A stretch of DNA of 34,669 nucleotides from Caldilineaceae bacterium (GTDB lineage: Bacteria > Chloroflexota > Anaerolineae > Caldilineales > Caldilineaceae): assembly GCA_023384455.1 (NCBI GenBank), contig JAHDWH010000044.1, positions 1 to 34,669 on the forward strand, read 5' to 3'. Each line of letters starts with the position of its first letter. Position 1 is the first letter of the stretch. This document shows positions 7,400 through 15,099 of the stretch, one piece after another. A program made the position numbers and the translations under genes. The notes beneath the pieces were generated by a model. It was given only the letters and a program-made list of their open reading frames with translations, made no database searches and had not been told where the DNA came from.

Positions 7400-7505
7400 A
7401 GGTGCGTGCCCCCATTCGCCCGGATTGAATCTGCAAAGCCTTCGCCCCCGCTTCTCCCGCCCGGACAGTTAGGCCAAACGTCGAGTATCTCAAAACAGCG
7501 CGCGG

Positions 7506-7635
7506 CTGTTACAATCAGTGAGTATTGTTCGGCCACCCCACCCTACCCCTCCCCATCCCAGGGAGGGAACTGGAGCGACTCCTCCCCCAAACTGGGGGAG
7601 GTTGGGAAGGGGTAAGCTGTTACAATCAGTGGGTA
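7506..7635. repeat. CCACCC/GGGTGG element, copy B, flanked by 19-base direct repeats
   Basis: The element proper is 7532-7622. Bases 7506-7524 (CTGTTACAATCAGTGAGTA) recur at 7617-7635 with one difference, so the element is bracketed by direct repeats 111 bases apart. The element overlaps an open frame upstream of the protease start, but that part is repeat and not protein. Confidence 0.8.
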
Positions 7636-7665
7636 TCGCGCAAACGGGAACTGATTGGCAGGGGA

Positions 7666-10284
7666 ATGGGCGTAACGCTTCGAATGCGACTGCTTGTACA
7701 GATGGGGATCAGCCTTCTCTTTGGGCTGGGCTTGCTGCTTCTCTGGTTGGGAGGCAGCCGCGCCCAGACAGAGGGGGAGCTTCTGGCGCGCATACAGAGC
7801 AGCCCTGGGCCATCCAATAGTGCAGGATTTGTCCCAGGCGTCGTACTGCTGCAACTGACCTCCGAGGCTGCGCGTGGGGGGGAGATTGCCAGGCAGTTGG
7901 GCATCGCCGGGGCAGACTTAAGCCCGCTGTCCATGGCCGGGCAGCCGAATCTCTACCGTCTACGGGTGACGGCTGGTCAAGAGGAGTCGATGGCCGCATC
8001 CCTGGCCGCCCGTTCTGGTGTGCTTTTTGCCGAACCAGACTACCTCTTTTTTGCCACGGATACAACCCCCAATGACAGCCTCTATGACCGCTACCAGTGG
8101 AATCTGCGCCACATCCGCGCCCCTCTCGGCTGGGATCGCACCACCGGCAGCAGCAGCGTCGTCATCGCCATTGCGGATACAGGCGTAGATTTGGGCCACC
8201 CGGACCTGGCCGCCAAAATTGTGCCGGGAATCGATCAGGTGAATGGCGACAATGACCCCCAGGACGACCAGGGCCACGGCACCCACGTCGCCAGCATCGC
8301 CGCGGCGGTGGGCAACAACGGAGCAGGCATTGCCGGGCTGGATTGGAATGGCCGTATATTGCCGGTGAAAGTGCTGAATGCCAACGGCAGCGGCAGCAGT
8401 GTGATGGTGGCCGCGGGCATTAGCTGGGCAGCGGACAACGGCGCTGACATCATTAATCTGAGCCTTTCCGGCACAAACTATTCAACGCTGATCTTCAACG
8501 CCGTTCAGTATGCCTATCAAAAGGGGGTGCTGGTGGTGGCAGCCGCGGGCAACGCCTACAAAGAGGGCAACCCCACCAGCTACCCCGCGGCCTATGCCAA
8601 TGTGCTGGGCGTAGCCGCGGTGGACGACAACGACGGCCACGCCAGCTATTCCAACAGCGGCAGTTATGTGGATGTGGCCGCGCCTGGCGGCGACCCCACC
8701 GGTTCCAGCGACAACGATTCCCGCCATTGGATACCCGGTGCTTATTGGCGGGGGGCCGGTGCTTCCTATGCCTGGTTGAGCGGCACAAGCCAAGCCGCGC
8801 CCCACGTAGCCGGGCTGGCCGGCCTGCTGCTTGGGTTGAATCCCGCTTTGACGCCGGATCAGTTGACACAGCTCATCACCGGCAGCGCGTTGGATGTTCA
8901 GTCAGCCGGTTGGGATCCTTTCAGCGGTTACGGGCGCATTGACGTAGCCGCGGCGCTCGACGCGCTGGTACAGCCTCCTACAGCTACGCCCACCCCAACC
9001 CCCTCCACAACGCCGACACCCACTATATCACCCACAGCCACCCCTACATTTACACCGAGCCTCACGCCCACGCCCAGCGCCACCCCGCCCCCCACACCCC
9101 CGGTCTACAGCCGGGAAGATGTGCGGATCAACAGCACTTCTGCCAATGCCCAATCCCACCCGGCTCTCTCCATCGACAGTGCGGGCAATCTGACCGCCAT
9201 TTGGCTGGACCGGCGCAGCGGGGCGGACGCATTCTACAGCGCGGCCCTGCCCGCGAGCGGGCTGCATTGGGGGGCGAACCTTCTGATCCCTGGCAGCCAG
9301 CAGCTTTCGGCCAGGGATACGATCGGCTTGCCCAGTCTGACCGTCTCCCCTGCAGGCGCAACGCTTGCCTTCTGGCACGACGACACCGGTGGCGACGGCG
9401 AAAACGATATTTTTGTCAGCAGTCAGAGTGGCAGCCTATGGGGCGCGCCGGTTCAGGTGAACAGCGATCTCCTTCCACCGGTCTTGCAGAGCAACCCGGC
9501 TATGGCAGTGGCAACCGACGGCGCGCTGCTGGCTGTGTGGGAAGATGAACGCAGCACGGCCCAGGGCGGGGAAAAGCGGCAACTATTCTGGAGTCAATCC
9601 GACAGCGGCCGCAGTGCGTGGAGCGAGGGGCAGCCCCTTGCCCTCTCCACACGCTCCCAGGAGAGACCCGGGCTGGCCGTGGGTGGTGAGCTAGCCTACG
9701 CGGTTTGGGTGGAACGCTCCGGAGTGGAAAGCCACATTCTGGCTTCCCAACGGGGGATGGGGGAAAGCGGATGGACAACGCCGGTCCTTCTGGTGTCGGC
9801 CCAGAGCGGCGGCGCGGTAAGCGTGCCGGTGATCGCAGCGGATGCCACGGGCAGGGCCCTGGCCGTCTGGCAGGAAGAGCGGAACGGCGAGAGCCGTCTT
9901 TATGGCGCGTGGGCCAATGAGGGCGGCTGGAGCAGCCCTGGACCGCTGGCTGGGGATGAAAGCCAGAGCGGTCAGTACAGTCCCCGGCTGGCCTTCAACG
10001 GCCAGACGGTAGCGCTGGTCTGGCAAGAAACCCGCGCCGACGCCGGGGATATTTACATTGCCTGGGCGCCCTGGCCCGAAGGCGGCTGGTCGCCACCCCG
10101 TCGGGTACATCAGGAGACGGGCAGCGTTCTGCAATCCGATCCGGATGTAGCAATGGACCAGTGGGGCCATACGACTGTTGTCTGGAGCGATAGCCGGGGC
10201 GGGGTCTCTGCACCCGATATCTACGCCCGTTTTATCCCGGCAGGCGAGCGCTACCGGAGCTATTTGGCATTGATTGAGCGGTAG
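7666..10284 (+). CDS. Secreted S8 (subtilisin-type) serine protease with seven-motif C-terminal domain
   Basis: The 872-residue product starts with a signal peptide (hydrophobic stretch about 13-30, likely cut after GSRA). A propeptide-like region follows (VPGVVLLQLTSEAA to FAEPDYLF). The catalytic domain has the triad Asp171 (IADTGVDLGHPD), His204 (GHGTHVAS) and Ser375 (GTSQAAPHVAG). A Thr/Pro-rich linker spans about 437-480. The remaining 390 residues carry seven spaced motifs of the form A-W-D/E-x-R: IWLDRR, FWHDDT, VWEDER, VWVERS, VWQEER, VWQETR and VWSDSR, suggesting a sialidase-like or other beta-propeller. The start at 7666 is chosen because it sits just before the signal peptide; 7684 is an alternative. 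It acts outside the cell; the propeller may bind substrate or surface glycans. A smaller S8 protease is at 22128. Confidence 0.92.
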   Translation: MGVTLRMRLLVQMGISLLFGLGLLLLWLGGSRAQTEGELLARIQSSPGPSNSAGFVPGVVLLQLTSEAARGGEIARQLGIAGADLSPLSMAGQPNLYRLRVTAGQEESMAASLAARSGVLFAEPDYLFFATDTTPNDSLYDRYQWNLRHIRAPLGWDRTTGSSSVVIAIADTGVDLGHPDLAAKIVPGIDQVNGDNDPQDDQGHGTHVASIAAAVGNNGAGIAGLDWNGRILPVKVLNANGSGSSVMVAAGISWAADNGADIINLSLSGTNYSTLIFNAVQYAYQKGVLVVAAAGNAYKEGNPTSYPAAYANVLGVAAVDDNDGHASYSNSGSYVDVAAPGGDPTGSSDNDSRHWIPGAYWRGAGASYAWLSGTSQAAPHVAGLAGLLLGLNPALTPDQLTQLITGSALDVQSAGWDPFSGYGRIDVAAALDALVQPPTATPTPTPSTTPTPTISPTATPTFTPSLTPTPSATPPPTPPVYSREDVRINSTSANAQSHPALSIDSAGNLTAIWLDRRSGADAFYSAALPASGLHWGANLLIPGSQQLSARDTIGLPSLTVSPAGATLAFWHDDTGGDGENDIFVSSQSGSLWGAPVQVNSDLLPPVLQSNPAMAVATDGALLAVWEDERSTAQGGEKRQLFWSQSDSGRSAWSEGQPLALSTRSQERPGLAVGGELAYAVWVERSGVESHILASQRGMGESGWTTPVLLVSAQSGGAVSVPVIAADATGRALAVWQEERNGESRLYGAWANEGGWSSPGPLAGDESQSGQYSPRLAFNGQTVALVWQETRADAGDIYIAWAPWPEGGWSPPRRVHQETGSVLQSDPDVAMDQWGHTTVVWSDSRGGVSAPDIYARFIPAGERYRSYLALIER

Positions 10285-10294
10285 TCAGACGCAC

Positions 10295-11455
10295 TCACCC
10301 TTCCCGCTGCCTATTTTTGATCCCCAGCCCGGCCAACCCCACACAGAGCAGCACCACTGCCGCCGATAAATAGGCCGCGCCTTCGCCCAACGCGCCCAAC
10401 ATCCCATTGCCCCACACCGGGCCTACTGTGCGGCCCAGGCTCTCCAGCGCACCGCTGACCCCCTGCACCCGGCCCTGTTCCCCCTTTGCCGCGTTCTGGC
10501 TGATCAACGCAATCAGCGTCGGGCTGGAGAGCGCACCCCCAATAGCCGCGGGGATGAGGGCTACCACAAAGAGGGTGGGATTGTAGACGAAGGAAGCCGC
10601 GCCCAACCCCAGGGCTGTCAGAAAGAGGCCAAAGACAAAGACCGCTTTCTCCCCAAAGCGCTTCACAATCGGCCCCACCGCGCCCCCCTGAATAAAGGCC
10701 CCGATAAAGCCTATCAGCGCCAGCACATAGCCCACCTCGGCAATCTCCCAGCCAAAGCGGATTTTGCCAAAGAGAGCAAAGGTGGTCTGGTAGACCGACA
10801 GACTGGCCCAGTAGGCGAAATCCAGGCCAAGCAATCGACCCAACAGCGGACGACGCAGCATCAGCGGTATCTCCCGCCAGGGGTTGCCCCGGGCCGCCCG
10901 GCTGCTGCGGTTGGTCTCCGGCAGCCAGAGGAGCGTCATCACCAGCGCAAAGGCGGCCAGGATTGCCGCGGCCCAGGCCGGCGCGGCATAGCCATAGCGC
11001 CCCAATACGCCACCCAGGGCAGGGCCAAAGATGAAGCCCAGCCCAAAGGCCGCGCCGATAATGCCGTAGGCCCGTGCCCGGTCTTTTTCTTCGGTGATGT
11101 CGCTGATGTAGGCCCGGGCTGTGGAGATATTGCCCCCGGAGAGGCCGTCGATGATGCGGGCGGCGAAGAGCAGAAAGAGGGTGTTGGCATAGGCCAGCAG
11201 GGCAAAGCTGGCGACTGTGCCGATGAGACTGAAAATCAGGATAGGCCGTCGCCCGTGCTGGTCTGAGAGATGGCCGAGCCAGGGAGAGGCGATAATCTGG
11301 CAGAGGGAGTAGGAGGCGAAAAGCAGGCCGATCTGAAAAGGCGATGCGCCCACCGCGTCGCCGTAGAAAGGCAGGAGGGGAATGATAATTCCGAAACCGA
11401 GCAGGTTGACAAAAATAATCAGAAAGATGATTGCCAGTTGACGTCCATTGCGCAT
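10295..11455 (-). CDS. MFS transporter, TetA-like (DHA1) family
   Basis: The 386-residue product has about twelve hydrophobic segments and the MFS motif A GHLSDQHGRRPIL between segments 2 and 3. The opening FLIIFVNLLGFGIIIPLLPFY and the RIIDGLSGGNISTARAYISD run match TetA-like drug:proton antiporters. The substrate is not readable; many family members are efflux pumps of unknown physiology. It converges on the protease gene with ten bases between stops. Its upstream region is shared with pckA, transcribed the other way. Confidence 0.87.
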   Translation of the reverse strand: MRNGRQLAIIFLIIFVNLLGFGIIIPLLPFYGDAVGASPFQIGLLFASYSLCQIIASPWLGHLSDQHGRRPILIFSLIGTVASFALLAYANTLFLLFAARIIDGLSGGNISTARAYISDITEEKDRARAYGIIGAAFGLGFIFGPALGGVLGRYGYAAPAWAAAILAAFALVMTLLWLPETNRSSRAARGNPWREIPLMLRRPLLGRLLGLDFAYWASLSVYQTTFALFGKIRFGWEIAEVGYVLALIGFIGAFIQGGAVGPIVKRFGEKAVFVFGLFLTALGLGAASFVYNPTLFVVALIPAAIGGALSSPTLIALISQNAAKGEQGRVQGVSGALESLGRTVGPVWGNGMLGALGEGAAYLSAAVVLLCVGLAGLGIKNRQREG

Positions 11456-11561
11456 AGGTGGTAACTATTCCCAGTGACAGGAGTATCGCGAAAGAAAAAC
11501 TGTACCACAAAGTATCCATTCCACTTCAATCCGCCCAATCCGCGTCATTCCCATTCCGTTC

Positions 11562-11590
11562 CGCTGGTCAGACTGCCCACCTGACCAGCG
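11562..11590. repeat. Ten-base-pair hairpin in the MFS/pckA spacer
   Basis: Bases 11562-11571 (CGCTGGTCAG) pair exactly with 11581-11590 across a nine-base loop. It lies between the two divergent genes. It could be an operator or an RNA hairpin; no T tract follows. Confidence 0.5.
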
Positions 11591-11617
11591 ACAAAACCCA
11601 ACGCTTGTCGGGGTTAT

Positions 11618-11674
11618 GCAACCGGTTGTATTGATATTCTGTAGTTGGCAAACGGCTTTGAGGAAACCGGTTGC
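11618..11674 (+). promoter_or_regulatory. Candidate pckA promoter with two AACCGGTT operator sites
   Basis: GCAACCGGTTGT (11618-11629) and GAAACCGGTTGC (11663-11674) are two near-identical palindromes centred 45 bases apart. An extended -10 candidate, TG-A-TATTCT, lies at 11632-11640, so the first site would fall between -35 and -10 and the second just past the start of transcription. That placement would suit a repressor binding two sites. The protein is unknown. The inference rests on sequence alone. Confidence 0.4.
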
Positions 11675-11718
11675 CGATTGTGACTCGAACATTCGTCGAT
11701 TCCCGCGAGGAGGGGATA

Positions 11719-13356
11719 ATGCAGAACATTGGAATTGTCAACGAAGTCAACGGTCTGGAAATCCACGGCATCACCAACGCCGATGTGGTCTATTGGAATT
11801 TGCCCACACCGGCCCTCTACGAAGAAGCCATCCGCCGCCGGGAAGCCACTGTGGCCCATCTGGGCGCGCTGCTGGTGCGCACGGGTGACCACATGGGGCG
11901 CTCGCCCAACGACCGTTTTATCGTGCGGGAGGAATCGACCGAAAAAGATATCTGGTGGGGCAAGATCAATTCACCCTTTGAGGAGAGTCAATTTAAGAAT
12001 CTCTACCGGCGGGTGCGGGCCTATTTGCAGCACAAAGAGTTGTTCGTCTTTGACGGCTATGTGGGCGCAGACCCCCGCTACCAGCGCAAAGTACGGGTAA
12101 TCAACGAACTGGCCTCCCAGAATCTTTTTGCCCGCAATATGTTTATCCGGGAGCTGAATCAGGAAGTTCTGCGCACCTTTGAACCAGACTTTACGGTCAT
12201 CGACGTGCCCTCCTTCCACGCCAACCGGGAGGAGGACGGCACACGCAGTCAGGCTTTCATTCTGCTCAACTTTGCTGAACGGATGGTATTGATCGGCGGC
12301 ACAGCCTACAGCGGCGAGATGAAGAAATCGATCTTCAGCGCGATGAACTATCTGCTGCCCAAAGCAGGCGTGATGAGTATGCACTGCAGCGCCAACTACG
12401 GCACAGGTAAAAATGGCCCGGACAAAGACGACGTGGCCCTCTTCTTTGGGCTGAGCGGGACGGGCAAGACGACGCTGAGCGCGGCTGCCGGGCGCACGCT
12501 GATCGGCGATGACGAGCACGGCTGGAGCGACAACGGCGTCTTCAATCTGGAGGGCGGCTGCTACGCCAAAGTCATCCGGCTGGACCCGAAAGGCGAGCCA
12601 GAAATCTACGAGACCACCCGGCGCTTTGGCACGATTCTGGAGAATGTCTCCTATGACCGCACCACCCGACGGGTGAATCTGGACGACGACTCACTTACGG
12701 AAAATACCCGGGCCAGCTATCCGATTACCCACATCGACAGCGCAGACCCCGGCGGGATGGCCGGCCATCCCAAAAATATCGTCTTCCTGACCGCCGACGC
12801 CTTTGGTGTGCTGCCGCCCATCAGCAAACTGACCCGTGAACAGGCGCTGTACCACTTCCTGAGCGGCTACACGGCCAAAGTGGCCGGGACCGAGCGGGGC
12901 GTCACCGAGCCATCGCCGGTCTTCTCGGCCTGCTTCGGCGCACCCTTTATGCCCCTGCACCCCGGCGTCTATGCCAAGCTGTTGGGCGAAAAGATCGACG
13001 AGCAGGGCGCGTCAGTCTGGCTGGTCAACACCGGCTGGACGGGTGGACCCTACGGCGTGGGCAGCCGGATGAAATTGGCCCAGACCCGGCGGATGATCGA
13101 CGCCGCGCTGAATGGCGAGTTGGACGATGTGGCGACTGTCACCGATCCGTTTTTTGGTCTGGTGATTCCTGCAAAAGTCGACGGCGTACCGGACAAAGTG
13201 CTGCAACCCAAGCAGACCTGGACCGACCCGGTGGCCTACGACGCCCAGGCGCTGAAGCTGGCCCGGATGTTCGCCAAAAATTTCGAGCAGTTCGCCGATG
13301 GCGTGACACCGGAGATTGCCGCGGCGGGGCCGCGGGTGGAGATGGAATTAGCGTAA
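11719..13356 (+). CDS. pckA: Phosphoenolpyruvate carboxykinase (ATP)
   Basis: The 545-residue product is a typical ATP-dependent PEP carboxykinase, converting oxaloacetate and ATP to PEP and CO2 at the entry to gluconeogenesis. Seen motifs: RTGDHMGRSPNDRFIV, the oxaloacetate-binding region; the kinase P-loop GLSGTGKTT (244-252); the metal-binding DDEHGWSDNGVFNLEGGCYA; and the late NTGWTGGPYGVGSRM. Length is normal. The start at 11719 has GAGGAGGGG upstream; an open frame runs 16 codons further up but has no ribosome site. The upstream palindromes suggest regulation by a repressor. Together with the acyl-CoA dehydrogenases it fits growth on acids or fats. Confidence 0.96.
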   Translation: MQNIGIVNEVNGLEIHGITNADVVYWNLPTPALYEEAIRRREATVAHLGALLVRTGDHMGRSPNDRFIVREESTEKDIWWGKINSPFEESQFKNLYRRVRAYLQHKELFVFDGYVGADPRYQRKVRVINELASQNLFARNMFIRELNQEVLRTFEPDFTVIDVPSFHANREEDGTRSQAFILLNFAERMVLIGGTAYSGEMKKSIFSAMNYLLPKAGVMSMHCSANYGTGKNGPDKDDVALFFGLSGTGKTTLSAAAGRTLIGDDEHGWSDNGVFNLEGGCYAKVIRLDPKGEPEIYETTRRFGTILENVSYDRTTRRVNLDDDSLTENTRASYPITHIDSADPGGMAGHPKNIVFLTADAFGVLPPISKLTREQALYHFLSGYTAKVAGTERGVTEPSPVFSACFGAPFMPLHPGVYAKLLGEKIDEQGASVWLVNTGWTGGPYGVGSRMKLAQTRRMIDAALNGELDDVATVTDPFFGLVIPAKVDGVPDKVLQPKQTWTDPVAYDAQALKLARMFAKNFEQFADGVTPEIAAAGPRVEMELA

Positions 13357-13357
13357 C

Positions 13358-13385
13358 AGCGTAAGGCGTGGTGCGTAGAGCGTAG
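13358..13385. repeat. Heptamer tract of GCGTA type after pckA
   Basis: Units AGCGTAA, GGCGTGG, TGCGTAG and AGCGTAG run in tandem with period seven. A further matching AGCGTAA (13350-13356) overlaps the last codons and stop of pckA. Confidence 0.6.
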
Positions 13386-13431
13386 ACTGGCAGGGATGTT
13401 GGTTCACGCACTACTCCGTACCAGCGAGGAG

Positions 13432-13449
13432 CTAACGCATATGCGTTAG
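13432..13449. repeat. Perfect 18-base palindrome
   Basis: CTAACGCATATGCGTTAG is fully self-complementary with no loop, which is the form of a protein-binding site more than of an RNA hairpin. What binds is unknown. Confidence 0.6.
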
Positions 13450-13488
13450 TCGGTCGATCAACCAACTGATCGGCCAACCAACTGAAAG

Positions 13489-13527
13489 GTGAAACGTGAG
13501 GTATCGTCACCTGATCTCACGTTTCAC
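13489..13527. repeat. GTGAAAC-type hairpin
   Basis: GTGAAACGTGAG (13489-13500) pairs exactly with CTCACGTTTCAC (13516-13527) across a 15-base loop. It is a member of the dispersed family. Two further ACGTCTTC-like units follow directly. Confidence 0.75.
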
Positions 13528-13605
13528 GTCTTCACGTCTTCGCACGCAAATTGTGGCTGCACCACCTTATGCCACTACCAGTTAGGCCGAAGAGGGAATC
13601 AGTGG

Positions 13606-13647
13606 GAGACCTGCCAGTTCATTAATCGAACCGGCAGGTCTCTTTTT
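13606..13647 (+). terminator. Intrinsic terminator upstream of era
   Basis: A 15-base-pair stem (13606-13620 with 13628-13642, one G-U pair) with a seven-base loop is followed by five T. It would end transcription coming from pckA before era begins. Confidence 0.8.
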
Positions 13648-13657
13648 GCGTTCCCTG

Positions 13658-13666
13658 TGGTATACT
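13658..13666 (+). promoter_or_regulatory. Candidate extended -10 promoter for era
   Basis: TGG-TATACT matches the TGnTATAAT form of an extended -10, right after the terminator and 75 bases before the start codon. No good -35 is seen. Similar motifs precede mutS2, the gene at 20570, trxB and the oxidoreductase at 32656. Confidence 0.4.
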
Positions 13667-13741
13667 GGATCGGTTGATTTTCCCTGCTTTTCTTCGTGCC
13701 TTTATGCCTTTGTGGTTCAGTTGTTTTCCTGGAGCTTGCCT

Positions 13742-14800
13742 GTGTCTGAGTCGGAAGAGTATCTGTTTGATCCCAGCGAATTTGAGATGGTGGAGGGCCG
13801 GGCCATCGATCTGGTGGAGTTCTTTGGGGAAGGGGGCAATATCGCCCCGCCCAGGGAGGATCACCGCAGCGGCTATGTGGCGGTGATTGGCCGCCCGAAT
13901 GTGGGCAAGTCCACCTTCCTGAACCGGGTGTTGGGCCAGAAGATCGCCATCACCAGCCACAAACCCCAGACCACCCGGGACCAGATTTTGGGCATCCATA
14001 CGGGCGAAAACGCCCAGATTATCTTCCTGGACACGCCGGGCATCCACAACCCCAAGAACAAACTGGGCAAGCGGATGGTGCAGGTGGCCGAAGATACGAT
14101 TTCCCGGGACGCGGATGTGGTGCTCTGGCTGGTGGATGTAAACACACCGCCCACCGACGAAGACCGGATGATCAGCGAGCGGCTGCGTATTCTGCACAGC
14201 ATCACCCCCCTGCCTCTGCTGCTCATCGGCTTCAACAAAATCGACGAATGGCACAAAAGCGACGAACTCCTGCACCAGCGGGCTGCCGAATACCGGGCGC
14301 TGCTGGAATGGCTGATGGACGAGAACGACGACGACGGCCAGGAAGAGATTCCCATCTACCCCATCAGCGCGGTCAGCGGCCAGGGCCTGGACGATCTGCT
14401 CATCGACCTCCGGGAGTTTCTGCCCGAAGGACCGGGCTACTATCCCGAGGAACAGGTGACGAATCTCAACCTGCGCTTTCTGGTCACCGAGGCCATCCGG
14501 GAACAGGCGCTGAACCTCCTCCATCAGGAAGTGCCCCACAGCATCGCCGTGGGCGTCACCGACTGGGAGGAGCGGGACGAGAATATGACATACATTGCGG
14601 CCACCCTGTATGTGGAGCGTCACTCCCAAAAGGGCATTGTCCTGGGCCAGCGGGGGTCGATGATCAAACAGATCGGCCAGGCGGCTCGTCCACAGATCGA
14701 AGAACTGGTGGGCACAAAAGTCTATTTGGAGCTATGGGTGAAGGTACTGGAAAAGTGGCGGGCGAAAGAGAATTTGCTGCATCGGATGGGGTACAGTTAA
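13742..14800 (+). CDS. era: GTPase Era, with N-terminal extension
   Basis: The 352-residue product is the ribosome-assembly GTPase Era, which binds the 3' end of 16S rRNA through a KH domain. Seen motifs: G1 GRPNVGKST (50-58), switch region HKPQTTRDQ, G3 DTPG (97-100), G4 NKID (165-168), and the C-terminal KH helix GQRGSMIKQIG (about 302-312). Most Era proteins are close to 300 residues with G1 near residue 10-15; here about 35 extra acidic residues (SESEEYLFDPSEFEMVEG onward) precede it. The GTG start at 13742 is chosen because GGAG lies seven bases upstream; an earlier ATG would add an implausible Cys/Phe-rich segment. Confidence 0.93.
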   Translation: MSESEEYLFDPSEFEMVEGRAIDLVEFFGEGGNIAPPREDHRSGYVAVIGRPNVGKSTFLNRVLGQKIAITSHKPQTTRDQILGIHTGENAQIIFLDTPGIHNPKNKLGKRMVQVAEDTISRDADVVLWLVDVNTPPTDEDRMISERLRILHSITPLPLLLIGFNKIDEWHKSDELLHQRAAEYRALLEWLMDENDDDGQEEIPIYPISAVSGQGLDDLLIDLREFLPEGPGYYPEEQVTNLNLRFLVTEAIREQALNLLHQEVPHSIAVGVTDWEERDENMTYIAATLYVERHSQKGIVLGQRGSMIKQIGQAARPQIEELVGTKVYLELWVKVLEKWRAKENLLHRMGYS

Positions 14801-14835
14801 TGCGGAGTTCGGAATGGGGAATGCGGAATGGGAGA
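14801..14835. repeat. Heptamer tract of GGAA type after era
   Basis: Five seven-base units follow each other: TGCGGAG, TTCGGAA, TGGGGAA, TGCGGAA, TGGGAGA. The tract begins directly after the era stop codon. Confidence 0.6.
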
Positions 14836-14903
14836 TCGTTCGTTGCCACCTGCAACTTTCGACCTTCCACCTGCTGCCGCTCTTTTCTTTGACCGCCTCG
14901 CTG

Positions 14904-14912
14904 TGCTATGAT
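14904..14912 (+). promoter_or_regulatory. Candidate extended -10 promoter for mutS2
   Basis: TG-C-TATGAT resembles an extended -10. It lies 187 bases before mutS2 and upstream of the large palindrome, which would then be in the leader RNA. A TTGACC is present but only 12 bases from the hexamer, too close for a normal -35. Confidence 0.3.
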
Positions 14913-14952
14913 CAGCCTAATGCTGCGACGGAACACGACTACAATTAAGACC

Positions 14953-15078
14953 AGCGCCGGTTGAGTAGGCTGGGGCTTTTCCAGCCGTATCGAAACCAAG
15001 CGGGTAGACTCGATTAGCCGGTAAACCCGTTCGCTTGGTTTCGATACGCCTCGAAGACTCGGCTACTCAACCGGCGCT
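14953..15078. repeat. Large nested palindrome upstream of mutS2
   Basis: Outer arms 14953-14968 and 15063-15078 are perfect 16-base reverse complements. Inner arms 14986-15002 and 15032-15048 are perfect 17-base reverse complements. The right half (ACCCGTTCGCTTGGTTTCGATACGCC onward, 15025-15080) recurs with insertions at 25579-25727. The element ends 21 bases before the mutS2 start codon. Confidence 0.85.
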
Positions 15079-15099
15079 CACTAGCCTGACGTAATAGAG

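Larger units (their letters stand above)
13357..13741. other. 385-base pckA-era spacer packed with repeats and a terminator
   Basis: No gene is seen. In order it holds a heptamer tract (13358-13385), a perfect 18-base palindrome (13432-13449), CCAACCAACTG direct repeats, a GTGAAAC-type hairpin (13489-13527), an intrinsic terminator (13606-13647) and a candidate promoter for era (13658-13666). Confidence 0.7.

Noticed and set aside
7525-7665. N-terminal extension of the first S8 protease
   Set aside because: The frame is open, but 7532-7622 is a repeat element found elsewhere outside genes, and the signal peptide begins after 7666.
14889-14912. Standard -35/-10 promoter for mutS2 using TTGACC
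   Set aside because: The spacing of 12 bases to TATGAT is too short; only the extended -10 reading was kept.
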